Part shown: positions 25,530-37,445 of the stretch, one piece after another
Layout: the number at the start of each line of letters is the position of its first letter
Numbering within the stretch: position 1 is the first letter of the stretch
Source of the DNA: Litoditis marina
Taxonomy: Eukaryota > Nematoda > Chromadorea > Rhabditida > Rhabditidae
Assembly: GCA_964036275.1 (NCBI GenBank)
Contig: OZ038438.1
Coordinates: 372,001 to 436,000, forward strand
Length of the DNA stretch: 64,000 bases
Direction of reading: 5' to 3'
The notes under the pieces: model-generated
Seen by the model: the letters and a program-made list of their open reading frames with translations, nothing else
Databases searched by the model: none
What the model was told of the DNA's origin: nothing
Translations under genes and position numbers: made by a program

Positions 25530-25659
25530 ACTGTTAGTCAATTGCACAGTTTCGCGAAACATGCTAAACACAGCAGAAGTCGGAAACGTGCAATGACAAA
25601 GTGCACGATACCTCATTGGTATGCTAACTTACGTGACTATTCAGTATACTTCTAATATA
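25530..25659. mobile_element. MITE, family B copy 2
   Basis: Matches 20769-20899 over its full length (CTGTTAGTCAATTGCACAGT ... TACTTCTAATATA), with substitutions scattered through both arms. Confidence 0.85.
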
Positions 25660-26185
25660 CAACATAAACCATATGCCACATTCCGAAATCTATTAGCTTC
25701 TCCTGGACAAAAAACTCTTCGGAAAACTTACAACTATATAAATTAACTCGATTATATCTGAACGTTGTATGTGAACATTAATTGTTTGATGTTTCTCTCA
25801 AGATTGTGTTTCGCTTTAGATTAACTCAGTTATTAGAAATTCAACCACAGAAAAACTTGAGGAATGTTTGTTCTCTCTCTCCTGTCATGTTTACATTTCA
25901 TAAACACAAATATAGACTAAAATAAGTGGGCCCAGAAGAATTCCCGATGCAACTCTTTTTGGTCCACTTTTCTTCCATCATTGCTTCATTTCAAATATGA
26001 TTCGTTTTCATTTTTCTGTCCCGTTTCCTAACTTAGTTCTCTTTTGCGTGGGGGCGGAGTCTGCGGCACACGCATTCACAATGAACACAATTCACTGCTT
26101 ATAGTTGCATCTGAGGTTGGCTTTCGGGTCTACGGTAGGTTTTCGACGTTTTCCGCGCGACGGCACGACTGGCAGGAGAGGGAGC

Positions 26186-29100
26186 ATGAACTGTCTGGGA
26201 CTCAACTATAATCAGACGCAGGAGGCCAAAGAATACTATAGACAGGTCCGTTTTCCAATAGACAAGGCATTAACAGCATAGAGGTGGAACTATGAGACCA
26301 GATTTCATGTCTTACAACTCATATTTTCACATACCTGTATTTAGTATATTTATCATCAAACCAACTGGTTGGTTCCTAGCAATATTCCTGGCTGATGATG
26401 ATAATAATATTCCTCTAAAATCCGAGCAACAGTTCTGATGTCTCTTTTGGGCAAGGACTCCGAAAGCTGTTCTGCATAGATTTTCAGTTTACATTGCTTT
26501 TAATGTGGCCATTCATGTTTATAGAGAAATAATCAGCTGTTCGCCATAATAGTTGTACGGAGAGCTTCTATACATGCCCGATTTGTGTTCATTACGATTA
26601 GGCTAGGGTGTTATTTGAGCGACATTGTTTCAAGTTTTCCTGTTTTACTCCTCACGCTCAGCTCATCGCTTACCAAAACTACCTATGCTATTAAAAAGAT
26701 ATGTGGGGGAAGTCTGGGTGTGAAACGAATTTTTTTACAAAATAAAGAACGCGCAGTATATTGTTGTTAGAATGCTAACTTTTTTGGAAACTTTCTGTTT
26801 TGTATTAGGTTGTATACACATGCAACACGTTCTGGTCATTTTACCACAAAGGATTGGAATATTTCCCGAAATAGTTTCAGCGCTAACATTCGAATATTGC
26901 TTTCTTTGTTTACCATTGGTTCAATAAATGTTCCTCAACTGCAGCTCGAAATGAGCAATAAATCACTAAGGCATTTTGCATTCATATTCGGAAAGCGTGA
27001 GAAAAGAAGCCTCAGCTCTGGCCCTCCTCCCCCCACTTGGGGGAACCACGCGACACTATATCAAGTAGGCAAAGAGTACGAATTCCTCTCTAAAGGGGTT
27101 TCACCATTTTCGTATATACTCGCTGTTTTCTGTCTGCTAGGTAAGGTATGAGGAGGGCGGGTTATACTGTTAGTCGAATGCATAGTCACGTGAAACATGT
27201 TAAACACATAGCGAAACTCATAAAAGTGTAATGAAAAGTGCACGATTCCTCATTAGAATGCTTATTTCACGTAACTATACAATTTACTTCTAGTATAGAA
27301 CGTATTTCGTTCGGCGATGCTAATGGATATAGTTTTGTGAATGTAAATAGCCAATTTCCTGTCACCCTCTCTCTTTGCCCACGCAGCCTTGTGTTTTATG
27401 TATGGTTCATCATAGACCGACACGGCAAAGTCGCACATCTAATGAACCTACAAGTTGTGCCTTTCTGCTGTTTCTATGAAGATGAATATTACATATTAAT
27501 AATAGCAATAATTAGCAATCTGAGAGGTGATAATAATGAGAAGAATTTAACGCATTACATAGTTATACTTTCACTACTAATACTTTTACTACTCACACAT
27601 AGAGTCGCTGTGATTCCTCTAGATCTAGATCCCACGATATGAAATTAGGTAATTATCTGTGTTTACGAGAATTGTGGAGGTTGATAGGATAATTACATTA
27701 TCAGGTGGGAGCCTATATGTCGGGTACTCGTGGGAACGGAAAAGAGTTTTTGCCGAAGTTGGGAGGGCAACCTAATACGAACGATGTCTATGGGAGGAAC
27801 ACCCCTCGTATTGATTCGAATATACCATACCGCTGAATTTGTTGCTCGTCGAAAAATGGATCTAGGGAGGATTATCATTGAAAGCTCTCCTTCACTGGCG
27901 AGCTCAGGCAGAGACGGCATCCATCTTTAATTGTTCGCTGATTTGGCTACGTAGCCTCATTAAATCACATGCTTAGCTTCAAGATGCAACTGAGAAATTG
28001 TCATTATTTCCCGTTCATTACCCGTCGTGCGGCGGAGTCGAGAGGTAGAAGTAGAATGTTCCACAACTGGTTAGATGCCCTGTAAACGGTATCAACCAGA
28101 AACCCCCCATGAATCCCTCATTTCTTTAAATGGGGTGTAAAATTAATGGATCATGCCTTACACGGGCTCATACCGGCAACAAAACTATCCTCTGTTTTCA
28201 AATATTTTGAAGAAATTTTGGACAGATATACACTATGTGTGCAAATGAGGCTTTGTTAAACTACTTTTAATATTTCAGTGTACGATGAATATGTATGTCA
28301 GTGAGTTGGCAGATAACTTTTTATTTGTAAATGTGGACTTCAAATACCAAAAACTTTACAAAGTTGAACTCGGTCAACATCACCAATACAGTCGCGCGAT
28401 TCTTTGTGAAAACGTCTTTTTTCTTTCAGTCTTCCATCCGATGCAAATTTCCGGGTTTTTCCATTGAAGTTACTTGACTCTGTTTCCGCTAAACGCAGTG
28501 CATTATTGAAGAATAGAAGCACGGCTAATCTGTTCCTTTAGATCTGGCTGTGCGTTTAATAAGGCGAAGTGGTTGTTCAATTATGTATGTTTCTGGCCGC
28601 ATTCAGCCTTCTTTCCACTGAAATATTTAAGAGAAGACGAGAATTAAGGAGAAGAAGCCAGATTGAGAATGCGAGGCTGACTCGACAGCGAAAACAGATA
28701 GCATGTATAGCAAATGAACGAGCTGGGCCCGAAATGCCACGGTCCGAGGTGTTATACTACAAGAGCACCTGGGTCCGATTCTATGACTTAGCTAGAAGTA
28801 TTCTGAGAACTTTTCTGGCATGGAATATAAAAGATTCGTCCGCGATGCATCACGTGACTTGACCAAACTCGGCCCGGGGGATAGGAAAACTGAGCACGCA
28901 AAAAAATAAAATTCGCAGTGAGAACAACGATGAATTACGCATTTTCAACCACTTTTCAAAAATAGATTGTATTTCATTGCTTCTTTATTTGGACTGTCGA
29001 AATTATGAAACATTCAGTAACGCACTCATTTGAGTGATCCAGAACACAGTTGGCAGGTGTTTAGTCATCATTAGGTTGAAACTAACGTCTGGCAGCTGAG

Positions 29101-32100
29101 CTAGTACACAATATTAATGCATGTATTATACAGTACTTATCTCACTCTCGGCAAAAAAAGTAACGTCCCAACTTTAATTACTTTCTACTTGAAACTTATT
29201 AGTGAGCTGTAAACTGAAATCGGGGTGGAAGAGAAATAGTGGATAAATCCAAATTTTTGAACATGTTTGCCAGCAGTACTGACCAGTTGATCATAAGGTG
29301 CAGCTGAGTGGTTTATATTCCTGCAATATGATTATCCGGCTTTAACTGGAAATTGCTACGTGTTCGCGCAAATAGATGTGTACATGGGCTACACGGGTAT
29401 TCTCGCCCCGTAAGCTCACATATTACCATATTTAAGTATTTTCTAAGATAGCATACCGTTGTGCTACCACTCCCAGGGTGATGCAGTGTACTTTCGGACC
29501 CCATGGTTGCCTTATAATGAATGCTTTGGCCTAGCTACTTCTCAGTTAATGAATGTTGAGAACAAAATGAAGTTTCCCACAATTCTGTTATTCAGAGCTG
29601 ACTAATTCAACGAATCGGCTTTATGGTGTGCACAAACATGGAATCTAATTAAGGCACCACTTCTGGATACGTTCTAAAGATGTTCCTCAAAGACAACCGT
29701 TCTATTTGGTAGCGGTGGGAAGGTGGTAATATACAGTTGGAGTTCGCACCCAGTTATAAGTTACGATAAATGGTATTCCATTACTATCTGCACTCTAAAA
29801 AAACTACTACTGAGAAAAGGAAAGTGGGAGGGTCAGGATTGATGGTTTTCATATTGAACAATGAGCACCAGTGACAGACTGAGTTCAGCTCAAAGTTGTT
29901 TTTCTTTTGTTTTTTTTTTCTCTTTTTCCTAGGCACTTTTCTATGCTGCCTGACCTTCTTATTATCTTGACGCCTGAGCAAGTCATTTGAAACCAGCACA
30001 TAAATGTTCGGAGAAGCAATACATTTCCACTGTTTTTCTGCATTCACTGTGATATTTCTCCTTAGTAACACATGTAGATTGCCTCATGATATTGCTTCTC
30101 AACGGCAACGAATTGAGCATGTAGACACTTTTATGAGAAACATATTAAATGGGACAAGGGCGCGCGGATTTCCAATGGCTGCAAGGTCTTCACGAGAGAA
30201 AATGGCATCTTCCAAATGACTCTGATCTACCTCAAAAAGAACATCATCTCAAGTACCAGACCAAATATGATGTGGGAGAAAGAGAACGGAAAACAGACAC
30301 CAATTGTTGATTTTTCTCATTTGAGATCGAAATGAGCTCGAAAAGCCAGAGCGTGCCTTTATTCCGATCTCAAGTCGTACTCGATGCGTCGAATCATTGT
30401 TCGAATCGGTCAGGGTGGTGTTCGGATTGAGCCACTAGATCGACCCTCGATAGCTAGTTGTCTCAATTCAGAAACTGTCTAAATACACAAGTATCAAATA
30501 TGCATGATACTGAATGAACTGATTCCAGGTGCTGCTCCCGTTCACGGACGTGTTCTCGGTCATCCACGGCTATGCCTACGTGTTTCTCTGTGTCTTGGGC
30601 GTCTTCGCCAATATCTCCATCGTGGTCGTTTTGTTACGACCGGCCATGAGGTTCGGAAAACAGATTTCCAATCTCTTATTCTTGCCTCAATCCTTTATTC
30701 TTGCCTTTAAAGAAGGACGATTATGTGGTCCAATCGCAACGCTTTCAGTCCTTTAAACCGCAATATATTTTTCAATTGCAGTTTAAAGGACCGATGTAAC
30801 GGGATCGGTCCACATAATCGTCCTTCTTTAAGACACTAACAATAAGGCATCAATCAGAAACATTGAATGAAAACCGTCATTGCCTTCAGTATATCATTTT
30901 CATCCATGGATTTGTATTTGAATTTGTCAACTCGATCTTCTTATTCAGAGCTTTTCATCCAGTTGAAGTTAACAAAAATCAATAGAAATTATTTAGCACA
31001 ATAAGTTAGTAAATTATAATGGCATACTTGATGGAAACACCATTGCATGCGAAGTTTTCTGCGTTTCGGTCATTATAATTTCTCAATAGACACAATTGTG
31101 CTTCAGAAAAAGTCCATTCAATTTGTTTCTGGTGCTAATTGCTCTGTGTGATGCCACGCTCATGGCCACCTACTTGCTTTACAAACACGTGAGTTTATCA
31201 TGAGGTCTGGAGACTAAAACAAGTGTCGGACACAGTTGACTTTTAGTTGACTTTTTCTACTAGAAAACGCATCTAAGTTGCGATGTGATGTACATTTACA
31301 GTGGGAATTTAATATTACGACAGTTGCATCAAACTACACACACAGTAGGACATCGATAGATGTGGAGTGCGTCTCTGGGCGACCTCTACCCTTCTGCTTT
31401 GAACTCGATTGAAACTCAATCCTTGTCTTCTTTGTAGCACACTATTCGACTCATGGAATCAGTATACTCTGTTTCAACAATCGATGTCCTTCTACAGTAA
31501 TCCGTCAAATATTCGAGAGGCGTTTTCTAATGAATAGTTCATTATCGTGGTTCGGAACTTTAACAGTTCGTAGTAGTCAACATGCAGAAGGCACTACCAA
31601 AAATTGGAGAAAATCCAAACACGCTAATATACCAAACTTTCACCTGGAAGTTTGAGCAGATTACTGTAGAGGGTTGTAAGTGGGTGGAACAAACTATACT
31701 CCAGGTAGAATTCTGTCACCCCTGGTTCTTTTCACATGCATGGATGGTCTATACGAAGCTGTATGCCATGTTCTCTGTATTCGTACACAGTGCCAGCCTA
31801 TGGTTCACCGTGAATATGGCCGTGCTCAGGTAATGACAGCCAGAATTCATAATCTAGATTTGACCAACTCACTTTGTTCGATTTTTGATTGAGAAGTATG
31901 TAGAAGTCGACAAAATATTCGATAAAGCTGGCGGAATGAGGCTGAATGTTGAATGAGTTATCATAAAAGACTGGTCATTGACAAATACAGTTCTCGAGCA
32001 ATGTGTCAATTTCGTATACGAAAAATGAAGAGGTTTCTGCTGTCAGATGTACGCTTTGTTCTGAAACAGAAAACCAAAGTCACTTTTGCATTGTTCAAGT

Positions 32101-35100
32101 GACCAAGTATTATATCTAATACACTATAATAATGTAGATGTTCTACATGTTCTACATGTATAGAAAACGAACAAATGAATATTTTTTAGGTATCTGGTGT
32201 TGTACCGCGGAAGTCGGTCCACCTCCCGTCTCCCTCCCTGTAATGGTTACCCGGCCGCCCTTATTGCAGTCGTTATTGGGGCAGTCATAGCCTTTCTGGG
32301 CAGTCTGCCAAATATGCTACGCTACAATGTACGTTCAGATTTGTTCTGAGAAGGAATGGCGACAGTTTTCCCACTTAAAAAGCGAGAGCAATGAGGTCGC
32401 ACAAACTGGCTGAGAGAGTCTGCGTCTCTCCGATCTACCCACTCTCTCGTACGCCCGAACCTTTTCAGCATTCCAATTTCAAACGAACCAAGCGTGAACA
32501 TTTTCAAAAAAGAAAGTGAATAGGTGTACGTGCCCAATCATGAAAAACGTCTAAACGACTAGTCTGACTATCATCAATGAAAATATTAATAAATGTGTTG
32601 TGCATAATATTTCCGAAAGATTTTATATCGAATTTTATATCAACAAGGAGCGCATAGAGCGGCGAGTTCACTGGCTTGTGATATAAAGAAGCTGCAGTTT
32701 GTTTGCATCAGAGGCTGATTATGACCAATTACAAAAAAATCATAATTTCGGCCTTCCTTTCTCTAACAACCCCGAAATGGTTGCAGATCAAGTTTGTGGC
32801 AGTGCGAGCGGTGCCCTCTAGCTGTCTGCATTCAAAGTACGCCTCTTCGTGGAGCACGGAGGACACCATCATTCAATATGATCTCATCCAACCCTCCTGG
32901 TGGAGCTGTAAATGGGAACGAATCAATTTCTGGATGGCCGGTCTGTGTTCTAGACAGCCTCTAATAGCTTATGGAATTATTCAGACAGCTTCTATTCATG
33001 CTAATTTCGGGAATGCGAAAAGTTTATTGGCTTCATTTGGATAACACTCGTTTTGTCGAAATGACGTCGCCCTGCTAATGTGGGGAGCCGATTGGCGCCT
33101 CCTGCTCGAATTGCCCCGGGGGTGCGAATAAACAGAAATTAAGGCGCTTTGGTCCACTTCATGAAGGCGAGAGAATCACGCTGCCTAATAATAACTACAA
33201 TGATCTTTTGCGGCAACTAATTCAGCCGTGTATGACATTATTGGGTGAATTCTCCTCTCTATCTGCTGATACTAATTATTCGTACACACACTAAGTGACA
33301 CTTATACTACGGAATTAAAACTTGTGAAAGTTATAAAAAGTTCTATTAGAAGTTATAATCAGTCTCAAGCAGTGAATGAGAAGTTTAATTTCCTTTCTAT
33401 AGTTATAAGAAAAGTGAATCATTCGAATATCTACAGTTAGGTGAAACGGAGTTAGTTGCGCAACTAGTTGAATGATGCGAAAGTATTCAGAACATTGTTT
33501 CATGAGAGTATCGCTCCCATAGAAGTTTAACCATTACTGATAATGCTGTGTAGATCAACAAAAGTCTTTCCAGCCTGGATTTTGAAACTGATTCCCTGCA
33601 TATTGCTGACTGTGTTCATGACACTCCTAGTCAGAATGCTGATTGAGGCCAGAGAAAGAAGATCTCGTCTCTGTGGTGGAATACCTACCGGCAACTCACA
33701 GGTAACTTTTTTTCAAAATCTACACAAAAAACGTATAACGATAGGCGATTCGCATGAATCCTGCGTCGACATCGGAATATCCATGCACCACAACGAGATC
33801 CAACTACAACAACTGCAAAATAGAATGACATGGCACCGTAGCAAAGTCTCCTAGAAAGGTCAGCTCCGAGCTGAACTATCTGGACACTACCTGACCCAGA
33901 TTTGGGTCACCCCCACTATGCTTAAACACGGAAAGTTGGCAACTATGTGGCCAGACTGAGATCAGGTCCTCAAACAGGTTGAGCTCACCACTTTTACAAC
34001 TTTGCTATGGTGCATGGATTCGGAGCGGTTCCTTACACTTAACATTACGCGAATATCCTCGTGACGAAATCGTATGCCACTGAAACCTTGTTATTCCATA
34101 ACAGTGTGAGCTCAAAACCTCTAAATGCAAATTGCCTGTCCTGGAATTGCTTTGATTCGAATAAGGAAACCAAAGTGGGAAAGGAGAAAAAGGAAAACAA
34201 AAAAAACTGTCCAGTAGTTTTCCGTTCAGAATCCGCTCTGCCGTTCAGACTATGTATCTGTATCGGTGTTACACTGACGTGTAATAAGTGTTGTTATTAG
34301 TGTTATTATTACGGTCATCATTATCATTATTATATTCCTCGATTGTAGGCAGAACGCACGACAGCCATGCTGACTGCAATTGTAGCCGTGTTCCTCCTCA
34401 CCGAATTGCCTCAGGGCATCCTGGGACTAGCTGCCGGTTCGTGCATCCTTTTCCTTCTTCTTCGCAATTCACTGCCTGATAAAGTGTACCACTATAGCAA
34501 AGTCTCGTGGAGAGGTGACCTTCGCGCTGAACATCGTGGTCCCCCACTATGCTCATACAAGAAAGGTGGCAACTATGTGGCTAGAATGGGATCTGATCCT
34601 CGATCAGGTTGAGATCACCACTTGCATAACTTTGCTACGGTGCATAGTACTTCTGAGTACGTATGCTAGAAAATCCCGGCACTTTCATTCCATTCTGCGT
34701 CTCTCACTCTGCCTAACTGTTTCTCGTCTCTCACATCCCGGCGGGATGTAAGAGCAGAGAAACAGCGTATGTTTGAGGAGAGGCAGGATAGGATGAAGGT
34801 GCCGGGATCTTCTAGCATACGTACTCTGGAGTGCAAACTGGTCGCAACCTAGCAAAGACAACAACTTGTGTCCTTCCAGGTGTGAATCCGCGGCTGATGA
34901 TGTTGACACAGCCGCTCGGCAACTTTTTCGACCTGCTGTCCTTGATAAACAGCGCCGTCAACTTCGTTCTCTACGCACTAATGTCCCATGTATTTCGAAG
35001 GTGAGTGGCCGATTCCTAAAAACATCAAATTTCACACATGTCGAGCTCTTCGAAGACGGGTTTTTTAGTCATCGTAATATTCACAAATTGATCTGTGATT

Positions 35101-35951
35101 ATTGACCTAGGAAGATTGGGTTCACGAAAATATCTCGGCATGCTAGTTCAGTTTTGTATCGCGAAGCCCAGGGCTACTCAGTTTGCTCGAGGAGAGTGGT
35201 TCAATACCTCCCGGTCGGAGCCACTGTGTTTGTAGTTTTATCCCGTCATGTGCCAGTCGTCCAAGCCATGAATGTGCTGATCAAACTACAACTCAGATAA
35301 CTTCACTTCCTCTAGATCCGTTCTCCCTCGTTTTCACCCTTAAAAACGCAGTGACCTACTTTTTGTAGCAAAAAAGTAGCGAACGACATCATACGCCTTG
35401 TACAAATAGAACCTTTTTAAGTTTACAACAGTAAAAGCTTCATCAATTCTAATTCTAGGGAGTTTCTCCAAACGTTTTCTGTGTGCTGTCCACAATCGAG
35501 TGAAAGTCATAGCGGCGTGCCTGGAAACAACAAAAATAACAAAACGGTGAGCTCATTTAATAGCTTTCATCCAGACTGCACAGTCTTCATGTTTCATTTA
35601 GTTTTGCCGTGCAACGTTCCGGAATACGAAAACGTTCACAGAAGAGTGGGACCAATCGGCATTTGTTCATTTACGAAATTAACCTATGTAAGACTTCTGA
35701 GCAAACAATTTGAACGAGAATTCACTGGCTAGACAGTCATAATGTGAGAATCACATATTCGCCTGCTTACCACTGTGTTCCTCTTCGTTAGTGTATTATG
35801 ATTCTTGAAGCTCCGATTCTGTGACTTCTCGGTGTTTTGTTGATGGTGGTCATTCCAGTTGTTGTCATCGCTGGTACCTCTTCGTAGCAATAGGAATGGC
35901 TTCGTGCAAGTTCCCACGTCATGTCCCGAGGACAAGAATCAACAGCTGTAA
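26186..35951 (+). CDS. Peptide GPCR of the DMSR/FMRFamide-receptor type
   Basis: Eleven exons: 26186-26245, 30529-30650, 31107-31188, 31705-31829, 32190-32328, 32787-32940, 33574-33701, 34349-34436, 34880-35000, 35459-35546, 35859-35951 (1,200 bases, 399 residues). Seven membrane helices can be placed. Family marks: FSVIHGYAYVFLCVLGVFAN in TM1, KSPFNLFLVLIALCDA in TM2, extracellular cysteines (EFCHPW, WSCKWER) for the usual disulfide, NMAVLRYLVLYRGS after TM3 in place of DRY, TTAMLTAIVAVFLLTELPQG in TM6, and NSAVNFVLYALMSHVFRREF at TM7-helix 8. These are typical of myosuppressin/FMRFamide (DMSR) receptors, which act at the plasma membrane through G proteins. The exon at 26186 (MNCLGLNYNQT..., one glycosylation site) is joined on phase, position and a GC-rich leader; it is 4.3 kb upstream and is the least certain exon. 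The peptide ligand is unknown. Confidence 0.9.
27163..27297. mobile_element. MITE, family B copy 3
   Basis: Begins TATACTGTTAGTCGAATGCA and ends TTTACTTCTAGTATA; aligns with the copies at 20769 and 25530. It lies in the first intron of the GPCR gene. Confidence 0.83.
30004..30219 (+). CDS. Possible small secreted peptide ORF inside a GPCR intron
   Basis: ATG-initiated ORF of 71 codons with a hydrophobic start (MFGEAIHFHCFSAFTVIFLL, then SNTC) resembling a signal peptide and a polar rest with dibasic and arginine sites (GTRARGFPM). No amidation motif or repeated peptide is seen, there is no recognised family, and splice links are not evident. It may be chance. Confidence 0.2.
   Translation: MFGEAIHFHCFSAFTVIFLLSNTCRLPHDIASQRQRIEHVDTFMRNILNGTRARGFPMAARSSREKMASSK
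30709..30829. mobile_element. Foldback MITE, family A copy 4
   Basis: Best preserved copy: AAAGAAGGACGATTATGTGG ... CCACATAATCGTCCTTCTTT with internal palindrome. It is flanked by TTA on the left and AA on the right, so a short TA-type target duplication is possible. It lies 58 bases downstream of GPCR exon 30529-30650. Confidence 0.92.
33833..34013. mobile_element. MITE, family C copy 1
   Basis: Terminal inverted repeats GCACCGTAGCAAAGT/ACTTTGCTATGGTGC around about 180 bp, in the GPCR intron between exons 33574-33701 and 34349-34436. It shares internal segments (GGCAACTATGTGGC) with the copy at 34488. Confidence 0.85.
34488..34643. mobile_element. MITE, family C copy 2
   Basis: Ends ACTATAGCAAAGT and ACTTTGCTACGGTGC; same internal order as 33833-34013 but shorter. 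It lies in the next GPCR intron. Confidence 0.85.
34655..34826. mobile_element. Foldback element of about 172 bp
   Basis: Outer arms GAGTACGTATGCTAGAA/TTCTAGCATACGTACTC with pairing continuing through CCCGGCAC/GTGCCGGG to a centre CATCCCGGCGGGATG. It stands 11 bp from the family C element at 34488, in the same GPCR intron, and has no coding capacity. Confidence 0.88.
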
Positions 35952-35994
35952 ACAGTATATATGTTCTATATTCGGTTCAAATAATCATTCTGTA

Positions 35995-36000
35995 AATAAA
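35995..36000 (+). terminator. Poly(A) signal of the GPCR gene
   Basis: AATAAA 44 bases after the stop codon at 35951. Confidence 0.75.
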
Positions 36001-37323
36001 TCAGCCAAATTCTGATGTTTGTGTGAGGTCTATATATAGTTCGCACATTTCCCAACTGGACTTGGGCAGCTTGCCAATGAAATTTCAAGACAGTTTTTGA
36101 ACATGTTGAAACACTTGAAAACAATGGAAATTTATGGGAAGAGTTCTTGCCCTTAGTTATAATTCGTATTCAGGGAAACTTTCTGTAAAATGTATGTTTT
36201 CTCTAAATAACAGTCTTCCAAAGTTTTTGGCGCGCTGCCAACGAGTCCAGTTGGGAAATGTGAGCACTATAACAGAAGTTCCATCGAGCGTTTCAACAGA
36301 AAACGTAATGACTGTGCGATTGTCTGAGAGGGTCTATCTCTGACTAAGGTACGCGCTTTCAGAACTAATGAAGCAGCTGGTTTTATAGAATCATTATTTC
36401 AAACTACCATGGAAACCTATGAAAACTACGAATTAGGGCACCTACACTATCCAGCTTCACAATGTTGTGGCGTGTTTTCATGGAACTATATTCAAATGGT
36501 GTTTTATTACTAGATAAGTATTTTACTGTCAGTTGTTCAGCTTCCAGTGTGTGTTTCAAGTATATTTCATTCCTACATGAACTCCTACAGTATGACTTTG
36601 GAACTACGTGTCCGTTTTTAAACATAGAATCATTTCGGGAAAGTACCCTTGCTACATCATTTCAATAGGGTTTTCTTTGAAAATGTCGAATACGTACTGT
36701 AGGGGTACGCCACGCAGAACTTTATTGACTGGAATGACTTCTGAATGTTTGATATTTCAAATGTTAAAGAAAAAAGTATTTCAATGATAACATTAACATA
36801 TAACATCAATATATACTATATCTCGTGAACGAAGTATGTAATATTAATTATGAGCTCTTCGATTGAAAGTTATTAATTGTAGAACTGTATTTGGTGTGGC
36901 AGTGGTCTGTACAATGCTGGTAAAACTTTATCCTAGCTACAATGTTGTTGAAATGTATACATTCATTTGTCGAAAAACATAAAATACAAACTTGAACACT
37001 ATATGTTATATCCTAGCAACCTTTCAGAACTTTTGTACTGGAAGGGAAAACCAAAATTGGAGGAAAATGCACCTTCACGTAGCAACTTCAAAGGCCGCTG
37101 TTAATCAGTTTTTCATAAATAATTAGCTCTTCTTAGCAGAAATCGATTATCTACGTCATGTTTCATATGTACAATAATTATTAGTCATTTCACCTTTTTC
37201 CTCGAACGGAAGAATCATGGGCAGCAGGTGAAAAGTAGCACATACATGATGTATGACATCAACTAACAAGGTAGATCTCTCTCCCTCTATGTCTCTCTCT
37301 ATCTTTTCCTCTCTCTCTCTCTT

Positions 37324-37377
<54 letters not shown>

Positions 37378-37445
37378 TCTTTCTGTTGATCATTATTCCA
37401 CTTCTTCTTCTTCTTGTGATTAATTATGCTTATTTACAGTTTCGA
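36001..37445. other. Intergenic stretch between GPCR and G-alpha
   Basis: No exon was recognised. Near its right end lies the long CT microsatellite listed next, about 60 bp before the proposed first G-alpha exon, where a promoter would be expected. Confidence 0.5.
37276..37384. repeat. (CT)n-rich microsatellite upstream of G-alpha
   Basis: About 105 bp of CT units with regular TTT breaks, followed by a short TTC run. In this position it could be a GAGA-type promoter element; that is inference. Confidence 0.9.

Larger units (their letters stand above)
15641..26185. other. Gene-poor interval of about 10.5 kb
   Basis: Between the divergently oriented channel gene and the GPCR. It holds the separately listed promoter-like site, two SINEs, one family A and two family B elements, one dispersed repeat, TC/GA microsatellites and the island at 24.4 kb. 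No convincing multi-exon gene was recognised. Several ORFs of 60-106 codons look random. Confidence 0.5.

Noticed and set aside
27238..27642. 134-codon plus-strand ORF
   Set aside because: It begins inside a family B MITE, has low-complexity hydrophobic runs and no family resemblance.
28569..28862. 97-codon plus-strand ORF with basic stretch
   Set aside because: No recognised family, no splice links; kept out as probable chance in the GPCR intron.
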